NCBI RefSeq assembly: GCF_900696085.1
Contig: NZ_CAADFC020000004.1
Span: 558,001 to 622,000 of the forward strand
Origin: Bradyrhizobium ivorense
GTDB taxonomy: Bacteria > Pseudomonadota > Alphaproteobacteria > Rhizobiales > Xanthobacteraceae
Length of the DNA stretch: 64,000 bases
Reading direction: 5' to 3'
Shown: positions 53,088 to 62,537 of the stretch, one piece after another
Position numbering within the stretch: position 1 is the stretch's first letter
Layout of the letters: every line of letters begins with the position of its first letter
Notes under the pieces: generated by a model
Seen by the model: the letters and a program-made list of their open reading frames with translations, nothing else
Databases searched by the model: none
What the model was told of the DNA's origin: nothing
Program-made: the position numbers and the translations under genes

Positions 53088-54674
53088 ATGAGAGCTGAAC
53101 GCATGGAGACGGTGCGGCGTATCCTCTGCGTCTTTCCGCGCTACACGTCGTCCTTTGGGACCTTCGAACATTCCTATCCGCTCACGGACGGCGTCAGGGC
53201 ATTCATGCCGCCGCAGGGGCTGTTGCTGATCGCGGCCTATCTGCCCGAGAACTGGCCGGTCCGCTTCGTCGACGAGAATTTGCGTCCGGCGACGCAGGAG
53301 GATTTCGAGTGGGCGGATGCGGTGTTCGTCAGCGGCATGCACATCCAGCGCCAGCAGATGAACGACATCTGCCATCGCGCGCACGACTATGATTTGCCGG
53401 TGGCGATCGGTGGCCCGTCGGTTAGCGCCTGCCCGGACTACTATCCCGCATTCGATTACCTCCATGTCGGCGAGCTCGGCGATGCCACCAATGCGCTGAT
53501 CGCGCGGCTCGCCGAGGACACCACGCGGCCGGACGCGCAGGTGGTGCTGACGACCGTCGACCGCCTGCCGATGACCGAGTTTCCGCTGCCGGCCTACGAG
53601 CTCGCCGAGACAAAGAGGTACTTTCTCGGCAGCATCCAGTTCTCCTCCGGCTGCCCGTATCAGTGCGAGTTCTGCGATATCCCCGGCCTCTACGGCCGCA
53701 ACCCGCGGCTGAAGTCGCCGCAGCAGATCATTGCCGAGCTCGACAAGCTGCGGGCATGCGGCATGACCGATACGGTCTATTTCGTCGACGACAATTTCAT
53801 CGGCAACCGCAAGGCCGCGGTCGATCTGCTGCCGCATCTGATCGAGTGGCAGAAGAAGACCGGCTATGTCACCCGGCTGGCCTGCGAAGCCACGCTCAAC
53901 ATCGCCAAGCGGCCCGAGATTTTGGAGAAGATGCGCGAAGCCCGCTTCGTCACCATCTTCGTCGGCATCGAGACGCCCGATCCCGACGCGCTGAAGGCGA
54001 TGCACAAGGACCAGAACATGATGGTCCCGATCCTGGAGGGCGTGCGCACCATCAATTCCTACGGCATGGAAGTCGTCTCCGGCATCATCATGGGGCTCGA
54101 TACCGACAAGCCCGAGACAGGCGATGCGCTGCTCTCCTTTGTCGACGAGTCCCGGATACCGCTGCTCACCATCAACCTACTGCAGGCCTTGCCGAAGACG
54201 CCGCTGTGGGATCGCCTCGAGAAGGCCGGCCGGCTGATCGACGACGACAGCCGCGATTCCAACGTCCAGTTCCTGCTGCCGTATGACGAGGTGGTCAGCT
54301 CGTGGCGCAAATGCATGGAGATCGCCTACGAGCCGGCAAAGCTGTTCGCGCGCTACCAGCATCAGTGCGACTACACCTACGCCAACCGCCTCCAGGTGCC
54401 GGTCAGCCCGGAGATGAAGACCTGGGCCAACATCCGGCGCGGCCTGATCATGCTGCGCAACATCTTCTGGAAGGTCGGCGTGCTCGGCGACTACCGGCGG
54501 GTGTTCTGGAAGTTCGCGCTGGGGCGGATCAAGCGCGGCGACATCGAGGGCCTGATCGGGGCGACGCTGGTCGCGCATCACCTGATCACGTTCGCGCGCG
54601 CGGCCTCCAGCGGCCGGCAGAACGCATCGAACTACTCGCTCCGGTTGCGCGAGGCCTCCGTCCCTGCCGAATAG
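53088..54674 (+). CDS. hpnP: Hopanoid C-2 methylase (B12-binding radical SAM)
   Basis: A 528-residue cobalamin-binding radical SAM protein. Residues about 1-150 form the B12-binding Rossmann part ([52 protein letters not shown]). The radical SAM core has the cluster motif [19 protein letters not shown] (CxxxCxxC, about 191) and [20 protein letters not shown]. The C-terminal region is the DUF4070 type. Together with the neighbouring hpnC-D-E-shc genes this fits HpnP, which makes 2-methylhopanoids. Starts at 53088, with ATG 53103 possible. It lies between eutB and eutC, 4 bases ahead of eutC. Confidence 0.87.
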   Translation: MRAERMETVRRILCVFPRYTSSFGTFEHSYPLTDGVRAFMPPQGLLLIAAYLPENWPVRFVDENLRPATQEDFEWADAVFVSGMHIQRQQMNDICHRAHDYDLPVAIGGPSVSACPDYYPAFDYLHVGELGDATNALIARLAEDTTRPDAQVVLTTVDRLPMTEFPLPAYELAETKRYFLGSIQFSSGCPYQCEFCDIPGLYGRNPRLKSPQQIIAELDKLRACGMTDTVYFVDDNFIGNRKAAVDLLPHLIEWQKKTGYVTRLACEATLNIAKRPEILEKMREARFVTIFVGIETPDPDALKAMHKDQNMMVPILEGVRTINSYGMEVVSGIIMGLDTDKPETGDALLSFVDESRIPLLTINLLQALPKTPLWDRLEKAGRLIDDDSRDSNVQFLLPYDEVVSSWRKCMEIAYEPAKLFARYQHQCDYTYANRLQVPVSPEMKTWANIRRGLIMLRNIFWKVGVLGDYRRVFWKFALGRIKRGDIEGLIGATLVAHHLITFARAASSGRQNASNYSLRLREASVPAE

Positions 54675-54678
54675 CCGC

Positions 54679-55473
54679 ATGACGATACCGCCGGCCCCAT
54701 CGTCCGATTCGCTCACCGATCTGCGCGGGCTGACGTCGGCGCGCGTCGGCCTCGGCCGCGCCGGCGTCAGCCTGCCGACCGAGGCGCTGCTCGCCTTCAC
54801 GCTCGACCATGCCCGCGCCCGCGACGCGGTCCATGCGGCGTTCGATGCCGCTGCCATCGCGGCCGGTCTCGCCGGCCTTGGCCTTGCGCCGCGCGAGGTG
54901 TCGAGCCAGGCGCAGATCCGGCGCGACTATCTGCGCCGTCCCGATCTCGGGCGCATGCTCGATCCCGCATCGCGACGATCGCTCGAGGCCAGCGGCATCA
55001 CCTCGTGCCGCTGCGCCATCGTGATCGGGGACGGGCTGTCGCCGACCGCAGTCAACGTCCATGCCGTCGAATTGCTCCGCGATCTGCTGCCGCTGCTCGC
55101 CGCCGACAAGGCCGAGCCGGGCGCGGTGCTGATCGCCTCCGGGGCGCGCGTTGCGCTCGGGGACGAGATCGGGGCCATCATCGGCGCGCGCATGCTGGTG
55201 ATGCTGATCGGCGAACGGCCGGGCCTGTCGGCGCCCGACAGCCTCGGCGCCTATCTGACCTTTTCGCCGCGGATCGGCCGCACCGACGCTGAACGCAACT
55301 GCGTCTCCAACATCCACCGTGCCGGGCTGAGCTATGCCGAGGCCGCATTCAGGATCGCCTGGCTTGTGCGCGAGGGTCTGGCACGCCAGATCACGGGTGT
55401 CGCACTGAAAGACGAGAGCGGCGGTGGATGGTCCCAGAATGCGTTACCCGGCTGTGGCAAATCAGCTACTTGA
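54679..55473 (+). CDS. eutC: Ethanolamine ammonia-lyase, small subunit
   Basis: A 264-residue EutC, which helps bind adenosylcobalamin. Landmarks: [34 protein letters not shown] (in parts, about 19-52), [28 protein letters not shown] (about 113-128), [26 protein letters not shown] (in parts, about 172-197) and [17 protein letters not shown]. It begins 4 bases after hpnP, so it is probably translated from the hpnP message, away from eutB. Confidence 0.95.
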   Translation: MTIPPAPSSDSLTDLRGLTSARVGLGRAGVSLPTEALLAFTLDHARARDAVHAAFDAAAIAAGLAGLGLAPREVSSQAQIRRDYLRRPDLGRMLDPASRRSLEASGITSCRCAIVIGDGLSPTAVNVHAVELLRDLLPLLAADKAEPGAVLIASGARVALGDEIGAIIGARMLVMLIGERPGLSAPDSLGAYLTFSPRIGRTDAERNCVSNIHRAGLSYAEAAFRIAWLVREGLARQITGVALKDESGGGWSQNALPGCGKSAT

Positions 55474-55669
55474 CGCCGCTTTTCGGCAGTTTTGTACCCA
55501 TTTGGGCAGGCTCCCGCGCTTGCGAGCAGGGGGACGGACCTGTAAAACCGGCGCCGGTCAATATTCGCGTGTTTTCAAGGACTAGCGCCGATCAGCCGCG
55601 CTCGTGAGCCGCATTCGCGCCGCAGGACCCAGCGAAACAGATTGAGCCGACTTCAGAACTGGACAGGGC

Positions 55670-58054
55670 ATGCTCGAAAAGAATTCCGAAAGTCAGGTCC
55701 ACGTCGAGAAGGTCGAGGAGCCGCGATCGGGTCCGAGCATCGCATTCGGCATCGAGCGGCTCGGCCTTATCCCGATGCGGGCACCAATCCTGTCCTGCAT
55801 TGTCCTCGTTCTCTTGATGATCGGCGCCGTGTTCGGCGTGCAGCGGATCAAGATCGACGACTCGCTGTCCCAGCTGTTCCGTTCCGATTCCAAGGACTAC
55901 AAGCAATATGAGGCGGTGACCAAGCGCTTCCCGGCGACCGAGTTCGACGTCCTCGTCGTGGTCGAAGGCAAGACGCTGCTGGCGCGCGACAATCTCCAGA
56001 AGCTGCGCGACATGGTCACCGACCTGCAGCTGGTCGACGGCGTGCGCGGTCTGGTGTCGCTGTTCTCGGCACGCCAGGCACCGGAGAAGGGAAGGCTGCC
56101 GGCGGCGCTATTCCCGAACGAGCTTCCGGAAGGCGCGGCCTACGACAAGTTCGTCGAGACCGTCAAAAGCAACGAGATCATCCGCGGCAAGCTGCTGTCG
56201 GAGGACGGCACGCTGGCGCTGATCGTGCTGTCGCTCGATCCCGAGGTGGTCGGCAGCAACAAGCTCGGCAAGGTGGTCGGCGACATCAGGAAGATCATGG
56301 CCGACGATCTGTCGGGCAGCGGGCTCAACGCCCAGCTCTCCGGCGTGCCGGTCATGCAGCTCGAGATCCGCAACGCAGTCGAGCGCGACGGCCTGACCTA
56401 CAACATCCTCGGCATCCTCGCCGGCTGCATCATCGCCATCATCTTCTTCCGCAAGATTTCCTTCATGGTGGCGGCGGCGTTCCCGCCGATGATCGCGATC
56501 CTGCTCGCGCTCGGCGGCCTTGGCTGGGCCAATTTCAATCTCAACATGTTCCTCAACGTGATGACGCCGCTCATCATGGTGATCAGCTTCTCCGACTCGA
56601 TGCAGCTGACCTTTGCGGCGCGCGACCGCCTGATCGCGGGCCAGGACAAGTTCACCGCGTTCAAGAATGCGGTGCTGGTGGTGGGACCTGCCTGCGTGCT
56701 GACCCACGGCACCGCGGGCATTTCGTTCATCGCGCTGCAGTTCTCGGATTCCGACCTGATCCGCAAGTTCGGCGAGGCGGGCCTCGCGGCGACCATCATC
56801 GCGCTGATCGCCGTGCTCTCGCTGGTGCCGGTGTTCGGCATCCTGTTCGTGCGCAACGAGCGGATCTTTGCGGTCAAGTTCCAGAGCGCGGACGCCGGCG
56901 TGCAGGCGCTGCGCAATTTCTGCTACTGGATCGCGGTGCGCATGGTGAGCCGTCCCGGGCTGTTCAGCCTGCTCGCGGTGATCGTGGTCGGCGGGCTTGG
57001 GGTCATCTATGGCAGCCTCGAGCCGCGTTACCGGCTCGCCGATCAGGTGCCGGACAAGCGCCAGGCGGTCGAGGCGTCGAGCCGTCTCGACGCCAAGTTG
57101 ACCGGCGCCAATCCGGTCGATGTGCTGATCGAATTCCCCAAGGGCCAATCGCTGTATTCGCCGGAGACCCTGAAGACGATCGCGCAAGTCCATGCGATGG
57201 TCGAGGACACGGCCGGCGTCGGCAATGTCTGGTCGCTGGAAACCTTGCGGCGCTGGCTCGCCGAAAAGGCCGGCAGCAACGACGTCGCGACGCTGAAGGA
57301 ATATGTCGACCTGATCCCGGAACACCTGGTGCGCCGGTTCATCGACAAGAATCAGGACGCGGTCGTGGTGTCGGGCCGCGTCCCGGACGTGGACTCGAGC
57401 CAGTTGCTTCCCGTGGTGAACAAGCTTGATCACTCGCTGGACAAGGTGCGCGCCGAGCATCCCGGTTACGAGATCGCGGTCACCGGCCTGTCGGTGATTG
57501 CCGCGCGCAACAGCGCCAACATGATCGAGAAGCTGAACCACGGCCTCACCATCGAGTTTCTGCTGGTCGCGATCTTCATCGGGCTCGCCTTCCGCTCGGT
57601 CGTGGTGCTGTTTTCCTGCATCCTGCCCGGCATCTTCCCGGTGGTGCTGTCGGGCACCGTGCTGTGGCTGCTCGGGGAGGGGCTGCAATTCGCCAGCGTC
57701 GTGGCGCTGACGGTCTCGTTCGGTCTCGGCCTGAGCGCGACCATCCACTTCCTCAACCGCCTGCGGCTCGAGACCAAGCCCGGGGTGACGTCCGAACTTG
57801 CGGTGGAGCGCGCCACCGTGCTGGTCGGGCCGGCGCTGATCCTGACCACGGTGGTGCTGGCCTGCGGCCTCGTCGTTACCGTGTTCTCCGACCTGCCGTC
57901 GCTGCGGCTGTTCGGCTGGCTCAGCGCGTTCTCGATGGTCGCGGCGCTGGTCGCCGACCTCTTCATCCTGCGGCCGACCTCGATGTTCCTGATCAACCTG
58001 TCGCAAAAGCTGCGCGGCAAGGCCGGTCAGCCGGCGCCGATCGAAAAGGCCTGA
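55670..58054 (+). CDS. RND/MMPL-family transporter, candidate hopanoid transporter (HpnN-like)
   Basis: A 794-residue RND protein with twelve expected membrane helices: one near residue 40-58, five at about 240-395, one at about 435-455, five near 620-775, and two periplasmic domains between. Typical are FLNVMTPLIMVISFSDSMQLTFA (in parts) and the C-terminal SFGLGLSATIHFLNR. It lies amid hopanoid genes, where HpnN carries hopanoids to the outer membrane in R. palustris. It is somewhat shorter than the HpnN proteins I recall (about 860-880), so the symbol is withheld. It ends ahead of an R3 repeat and a terminator. Confidence 0.8.
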   Translation: MLEKNSESQVHVEKVEEPRSGPSIAFGIERLGLIPMRAPILSCIVLVLLMIGAVFGVQRIKIDDSLSQLFRSDSKDYKQYEAVTKRFPATEFDVLVVVEGKTLLARDNLQKLRDMVTDLQLVDGVRGLVSLFSARQAPEKGRLPAALFPNELPEGAAYDKFVETVKSNEIIRGKLLSEDGTLALIVLSLDPEVVGSNKLGKVVGDIRKIMADDLSGSGLNAQLSGVPVMQLEIRNAVERDGLTYNILGILAGCIIAIIFFRKISFMVAAAFPPMIAILLALGGLGWANFNLNMFLNVMTPLIMVISFSDSMQLTFAARDRLIAGQDKFTAFKNAVLVVGPACVLTHGTAGISFIALQFSDSDLIRKFGEAGLAATIIALIAVLSLVPVFGILFVRNERIFAVKFQSADAGVQALRNFCYWIAVRMVSRPGLFSLLAVIVVGGLGVIYGSLEPRYRLADQVPDKRQAVEASSRLDAKLTGANPVDVLIEFPKGQSLYSPETLKTIAQVHAMVEDTAGVGNVWSLETLRRWLAEKAGSNDVATLKEYVDLIPEHLVRRFIDKNQDAVVVSGRVPDVDSSQLLPVVNKLDHSLDKVRAEHPGYEIAVTGLSVIAARNSANMIEKLNHGLTIEFLLVAIFIGLAFRSVVVLFSCILPGIFPVVLSGTVLWLLGEGLQFASVVALTVSFGLGLSATIHFLNRLRLETKPGVTSELAVERATVLVGPALILTTVVLACGLVVTVFSDLPSLRLFGWLSAFSMVAALVADLFILRPTSMFLINLSQKLRGKAGQPAPIEKA

Positions 58055-58059
58055 TGCAC

Positions 58060-58107
58060 GAGCGTGATCCGGAAAAGCGTGAAGCGGTTTTCCGAAGGAT
58101 CATGCTC
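58060..58107. repeat. Palindromic repeat, family R3, after the RND gene
   Basis: gagcgtgatccggaaaagcg with tgaagcggttttcc and a closing gatcatgctc, matching copies at 6629 and 36728. Confidence 0.85.
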
Positions 58108-58121
58108 AAACTAGCTATAAC

Positions 58122-58161
58122 AAAAGGCCCGGCTCCGATGATCTCGGAGCCGGGCCTTTTT
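58122..58161. terminator. Bidirectional intrinsic terminator
   Basis: A 17-base perfect stem (aaaaggcccggctccga / tcggagccgggcctttt) with loop tgatc ends in a T tract on the plus strand and, by its A-rich left arm, on the minus strand too. It separates the RND gene from the convergent gene at 58189. Confidence 0.93.
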
Positions 58162-58188
58162 GCCTGGAGCAGAAGATCGCGGAGAGCG

Positions 58189-58692
58189 TCAGCTCTTCGT
58201 CATCGTGATGGTGACGCCGCGGATCTCGCCCTTGGAGTCGATCTGCACGACCTGCTTGGAGCCGTTGGTCTGCAGGTTGAGGTTGGCGGCGAAGCCGGCC
58301 GCCTCGACGAACACGTCAATCCGCCCGCCGCCCGCGGTGCCCTGCAGATTGCCGAAGATGTTGCGGCTCGCCTCGCTCCAGTTGCCGGAGATGCGATCGC
58401 CCTGGCTGGTGACGTCGCTGGAGAGGTCGAACTTGTAGCTGTCGCTGGCGCAATGCAGGGTCTGCTTCAGGGCCATGCCCGACGGGGCGACCTTGTAATC
58501 CGCCTTGCAACGAATGCGTTCGGTGGTGCCGTTGGACAACGAGACCGTGCCGGTGCCGCTCCATGAGCCGGCAAAGCCGGCAAACGGACCGCCGGATTGG
58601 GCGTGGCCTGCGGAGACCGACAGCAGGAGCGCGGCGCCGACGCCGGCAGCCTTCAGGGCCTGGCCATAAAGGCTGGAACCAAACAGTTTCAT
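58189..58692 (-). CDS. Exported protein of unknown function
   Basis: A 167-residue protein with a Sec signal peptide (about 1-32, AAGVGAALLLSVSAGHAQS, cleavage likely after HAQ or GHA). The mature part is all-beta looking: GSWSGTGTVSLSNGTTERIRC (in parts), a second Cys in LKQTLHCASD, and GVTITMTKS at the end. The two Cys could form a disulfide. The pattern resembles small periplasmic lipocalin-like proteins annotated only as hypothetical. ATG at 58692 is chosen over ATG 58707 and TTG 58716. Confidence 0.75.
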   Translation of the reverse strand: MKLFGSSLYGQALKAAGVGAALLLSVSAGHAQSGGPFAGFAGSWSGTGTVSLSNGTTERIRCKADYKVAPSGMALKQTLHCASDSYKFDLSSDVTSQGDRISGNWSEASRNIFGNLQGTAGGGRIDVFVEAAGFAANLNLQTNGSKQVVQIDSKGEIRGVTITMTKS

Positions 58693-59098
58693 TGTGAATA
58701 TTCCCATCAAAATCAACGCCCCTATCGCAAGAAAGCGTCTCGCCGCATCGAAGGTTTAGTGTCACTGCAGTATGTTAGGTTCAATCGACAGAACCGCCAT
58801 CCCGCCACCCAGTTCCGTCACCGAACGGAATCAAAAAATCCGCGCCACGATTGCATCTAGCTTTGCGCAAGGCTCCTCTGCAATCGTCAAACGCGGCAAA
58901 GTGATGACATAAATCGACCTTTGAAATCAACGGCTTATGCAGGGGTTTACAGCGCCGCAAATTTAGCCGCATTTAACAGTGCTTGTCGTTCGTCCGTTGC
59001 TGCGTTACGCGGCGTCTGCAATCCCCATAAATCCGTCCCGGTCATGCCGAAGCGCGTTTCGGGGTCAGGTTTAGTGTTGTCGGAAATGAAGGAATACG
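58693..59098. other. Divergent intergenic region before the Cys-rich protein gene
   Basis: About 406 bases with lower GC than the surroundings and no supported gene. It must hold promoters of both divergent genes. No repeat of families R1-R7 and no clear promoter box was recognised, apart from AAGGAA 7 bases before the start at 59099. Confidence 0.5.
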
Positions 59099-59335
59099 AT
59101 GCGTAGATTTGTCCTGGCACTTGCCCTGTTGTCGGTCCCGCTCTCCTCTGGCGCCTTCGCTCAGCAACAGCAGCGCGGCACGGCCGAAGAGCAGAAGGCG
59201 TGCACGCGCGACGTGCAGCGTCACTGCCGCTCCGTGATCGATCAGGGCGACTTCACCATTCTCGCCTGCCTGCAGCAGAACCGGTCCAAGATCAGCGCCG
59301 CCTGCGACCAGGTGCTGAAGACCCACGGCCAGTAA
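59099..59335 (+). CDS. Small exported Cys-rich protein
   Basis: A 78-residue protein: Sec signal peptide (FVLALALLSVPLSSGAFA, residues 4-21, then QQQQ), then a single domain with four cysteines in the order CTRDVQRHC...ILACLQQN...SAACDQVL. The spacing C-x7-C, LxxCL, C-x-QVL is like one cysteine-rich GLG1/FGF-receptor-type repeat, found in short bacterial periplasmic proteins of unknown role. AAGGAA precedes the ATG. It is followed by a strong hairpin, then hpnC. Confidence 0.78.
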   Translation: MRRFVLALALLSVPLSSGAFAQQQQRGTAEEQKACTRDVQRHCRSVIDQGDFTILACLQQNRSKISAACDQVLKTHGQ

Positions 59336-59368
59336 GGCCGCCTTCAGGCCTCAAGAGACCGCCGAACA

Positions 59369-59400
59369 GACCGTGGCCGGCACCGCTGCCGGCCACGGTC
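59369..59400. terminator. Hairpin after the Cys-rich protein gene
   Basis: A perfect 14-base stem (gaccgtggccggca / tgccggccacggtc) with loop ccgc, 33 bases after the stop codon. There is no T tract, so it may be a weak or Rho-assisted terminator, or an mRNA-stabilising end. Confidence 0.6.
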
Positions 59401-59528
59401 GCGTATGCTGGCGGTCACAGATAGCATTGGTTTTGGCGGCGTATTCCCCTATATGGGGCTCGCAATCCCCGCACGCGCCGGGCCACCGCGCCTGCGCCGT
59501 GCCATGACCAGTGTAGCCCAAATTCCCG

Positions 59529-60407
59529 ATGACCACCGCGAGCGACCTGCGATCCGGAAAGACCCACCGCGACGAGAATTTCCCGGTCGCGTCGTGGATC
59601 ATTCATCCGCGGCATCGTGCCCTGATCCTGGCCTTCTACAATTTCGTCCGCACCGCCGACGACATCGCCGATCACGCCACGCTGCCGCCCGAGGAGAAGC
59701 TGCGCTATCTCGACCTCATGGAGGCCGAGCTGCTCGGCAATGGCGACACCCAGCAGGAAGCCGTCACGTTGCGCCGCGCCCTCGCCGAGCGCGGCATGCC
59801 GCCGCGGCACGCGCTCGACGTGCTGGTGGCGTTCCGCCTCGACGTCACCAAGCTGCGCTATGAGAACTGGGATGACGTGATCGACTATTGCCGGTACTCG
59901 GCGATGCCGGTCGGGCGCTTCATGCTCGACGTGCACGGCGAGGATACCTCGACCTGGGCTGCATCGGATGCGCTGTGTGCCGGCCTGCAGATCAACAATC
60001 ATTTGCAGGACTGCGGCAAGGATTACCGCAACCTCAACCGCGTCTACCTGCCGCGCGATGCGCTGGCCGCCGCCGGCGCCGACGTCGAGATGCTCGGCGG
60101 GGCGAAGTCGCCGCCGGCGCTGCTGAAGTGCCTGCAGGCGCTCGCGGTGCGCACCGAGGCGCTGCTCGAGCAAAGCAAGTCGCTCGCCGCCGAGGTGAAG
60201 GATTTCAGGCTCGGCCTCGAGATCTCGGTGATCCAGGCGTTCGCCGACAAGATCGTCAACCTGCTGAAGGTGCGCGATCCGCTTAGCGAGCGCGTGCATC
60301 TGAGCCCGGTCGAGCTGCTGCTGCAGAGCCTCGGCGGTGTCGCTGGCGAGACCGCGCGACGCGCCACCGGACGGCGTCCGGTCTCCAAGACGGCGGCCGG
60401 CGCATGA
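59529..60407 (+). CDS. hpnC: Hydroxysqualene synthase HpnC
   Basis: A 292-residue trans-isoprenyl diphosphate synthase-type protein (squalene/phytoene synthase fold). The first Asp-rich motif is VRTADDIADHA (about 41-51), the second NHLQDCGKDYRN (about 157-168), with RYSAMPVGRFMLDVHGE between. HpnC turns presqualene diphosphate into hydroxysqualene in the HpnCDE route to squalene. It precedes hpnD with a 4-base overlap (ATGA). Confidence 0.92.
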   Translation: MTTASDLRSGKTHRDENFPVASWIIHPRHRALILAFYNFVRTADDIADHATLPPEEKLRYLDLMEAELLGNGDTQQEAVTLRRALAERGMPPRHALDVLVAFRLDVTKLRYENWDDVIDYCRYSAMPVGRFMLDVHGEDTSTWAASDALCAGLQINNHLQDCGKDYRNLNRVYLPRDALAAAGADVEMLGGAKSPPALLKCLQALAVRTEALLEQSKSLAAEVKDFRLGLEISVIQAFADKIVNLLKVRDPLSERVHLSPVELLLQSLGGVAGETARRATGRRPVSKTAAGA

Positions 60408-61243
60408 GCGTCGAGGCGGCGGCCAACGCAGGAGACTACGGCAGCACCGCGTCGGGCAGCTCGTTCTACGCCGCGATGCGGATTTTGCCGCGCGCGCAGC
60501 GCGAGGCGATGTTCCAGATCTACAGCTTCTGCCGGCAGGTCGACGACATTGCCGATTCGAACGGCCCGCGGCCGGAGCGCCTGGCCGCGCTGCAGCAATG
60601 GCGCGACGACATCGACGCACTCTATCAGGGCAATCCGCCGGCGCGGCTGAAGGACACCGCCGCCTCGGTGAAGACCTTCGGCCTGAAGCGTGAGGATTTC
60701 CTCGCCATCGTCGACGGCATGGAGATGGACGTCCCACAGGACATCCGCGCGCCCGACCTCGCCACCCTCGACCTCTATTGCGATCGCGTCGCCAGCGCCG
60801 TCGGCCGCCTGTCGGTGCGTGTGTTCGGCCTGCCCGAGGAGGACGGCGTGCAGCTCGCCTATCACCTCGGCCGCGCGCTGCAGCTCACCAACATCCTGCG
60901 CGACATCGACGAGGATGCCGGCCTCGGCCGTCTCTATCTGCCGCGCGAATGGCTCTGGCACGCCGGCATCACCAACAACGATCCGGCCCGCGTCGTCGCC
61001 GACCGCGCGCTGCCGAAAGTGTGCGCGCCGCTCGCCGAACGCGCCAAGATGCATTTCCAGAAGGCCGACGAGATCATGAAGCGCAATTCGCGCCGTGCGG
61101 TGCGCGCGCCGCGGATCATGGGGAAATACTACCGCGCGATTCTCGACCTGTTGATCGCGCGCGGCTTTGCCGCGCCGCGTGCGCCGGTGCGGGTGTCGAA
61201 GGCGGCCAAGATCGGCATTCTTCTTCGTTACGCGATCATCTGA
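60404..61243 (+). CDS. hpnD: Presqualene diphosphate synthase HpnD
   Basis: A 279-residue squalene/phytoene synthase-family enzyme joining two farnesyl diphosphates. Motifs: SFCRQVDDIADS (about 43-54) and LTNILRDIDEDAGLGRLYLPRE (in parts, about 164-185), with YCDRVASAVGRLSVRVFG between. It overlaps hpnC upstream and hpnE downstream (TGATG), so the three are one translationally coupled set. Confidence 0.92.
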   Translation: MSVEAAANAGDYGSTASGSSFYAAMRILPRAQREAMFQIYSFCRQVDDIADSNGPRPERLAALQQWRDDIDALYQGNPPARLKDTAASVKTFGLKREDFLAIVDGMEMDVPQDIRAPDLATLDLYCDRVASAVGRLSVRVFGLPEEDGVQLAYHLGRALQLTNILRDIDEDAGLGRLYLPREWLWHAGITNNDPARVVADRALPKVCAPLAERAKMHFQKADEIMKRNSRRAVRAPRIMGKYYRAILDLLIARGFAAPRAPVRVSKAAKIGILLRYAII

Positions 61244-62499
61244 TGCAAAACACCGCTCATATCATCGGTGCCGGTATTTCCGGCCTCTCCGCCGCCGTGC
61301 GGCTCGTCAATGCCGGCTACAAGGTAGCCGTCCACGAGGCGACGCAGCAGGCCGGCGGCCGCTGCCGCTCCTATTTCGATGCCGCCACCAACCTGACCAT
61401 CGACAACGGCAACCATCTCTTGCTGTCGGGCAACCGCCACGCGCGCGACTATGCGCGCGCGATCGGCACCGAAGCCGGCCTGGTCGGACCTGCGCGCGCG
61501 CAGTTTCCGTTCGTCGATTTCTCGACGGGCCAGCGCTGGCAGCTCGACCTCGGCGATTCCCGTCTGCCGCTCTGGGTGTTCGACGAGGCGCGCCGCGTCC
61601 CCGACACCGGCCTGCGCGACTATCTCGCACTGGCGCCGCTGGCCTGGGCCGGCACCGAGGCGCTGGTCGGCAACACCATTCCCTGCAAGGGCACGCTGTA
61701 TGACCGCCTGGTGCAGCCGCTGCTGCTCGCCGCGCTCAACGTCGATCCGCCGGAGGGCTCGGCCGGGCTTGCCGGCGCCATCGTGCGCGAGACGCTGCTG
61801 GCGGGCGGGCAGGCCTGCCGTCCGCTGATCGCGCGCGACGGCCTGAGCTCGGTGCTGATCGAGCCGGCGATAAAACTGTTGCAGGATCGCGGCCACAGCG
61901 TCCGCTTCAGCCATGAGCTGCGCGCCTTCACGATGTCGGGCGATCGCGTCAGCGAGCTCGACTTCGGCAATGGCGACAAGATCGCGCTGGCGGAGGGCGA
62001 TGCAGTTGTGCTCGCGGTGCCGCCGCGCGCGGCCAGCGCCCTGCTGCCGGGCCTGAAGACGCCGACCAAGTTCCGCGCCATCGTCAACGCGCATTTCCGC
62101 GTCGATCCGCCGCGCGACGCCGCGCCGATCCTCGGCGTCGTCGGCGGCCTCGTGGAATGGCTGTTTGCGTTCCCGCAGCGGCTGTCGGTGACGATCAGCA
62201 ATGGCGACCGCCTGGTCGACATGCCGCGCGAGGAGCTCGCGCAGGCGATCTGGCGCGATGTCTGCAAGGCCTCGGGGGTATCAGGCGAGTTACCGCCCTG
62301 GCAGATCGTGCGGGAACGCCGTGCCACATTTGAGGCAACGCCGGAGCAGAATGCCCTGCGTCCGGGCGCCGCAACCGGGCAAAAAAACCTGTTTCTTGCC
62401 GGCGATTGGACTGCTACCGGGTTGCCGGCAACCATCGAGGGGTCGGTGCGGTCGGGTGATCGCGCCGCCGATCTGGTTCTCGCCAGACGCTCAATTTGA
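61243..62499 (+). CDS. hpnE: Hydroxysqualene dehydroxylase HpnE
   Basis: A 418-residue FAD-dependent amine-oxidase-fold enzyme that reduces hydroxysqualene to squalene. The dinucleotide-binding motif is IIGAGISGLSAAVRL (about 7-21), followed by GGRCRSYFD (about 39-47) and NGNHLLLSGN; the C-terminal FAD motif is LAGDWTATGLPATIEGSVRSG (in parts, about 386-406). Position after hpnC and hpnD confirms the identity. The frame is open far upstream inside hpnD; the ATG at 61243 is the real start. Confidence 0.92.
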   Translation: MQNTAHIIGAGISGLSAAVRLVNAGYKVAVHEATQQAGGRCRSYFDAATNLTIDNGNHLLLSGNRHARDYARAIGTEAGLVGPARAQFPFVDFSTGQRWQLDLGDSRLPLWVFDEARRVPDTGLRDYLALAPLAWAGTEALVGNTIPCKGTLYDRLVQPLLLAALNVDPPEGSAGLAGAIVRETLLAGGQACRPLIARDGLSSVLIEPAIKLLQDRGHSVRFSHELRAFTMSGDRVSELDFGNGDKIALAEGDAVVLAVPPRAASALLPGLKTPTKFRAIVNAHFRVDPPRDAAPILGVVGGLVEWLFAFPQRLSVTISNGDRLVDMPREELAQAIWRDVCKASGVSGELPPWQIVRERRATFEATPEQNALRPGAATGQKNLFLAGDWTATGLPATIEGSVRSGDRAADLVLARRSI

Positions 62500-62537
62500 C
62501 CTGTTGCAGCGACGCCGGCCGTGAGGGCCGGCCCGCG

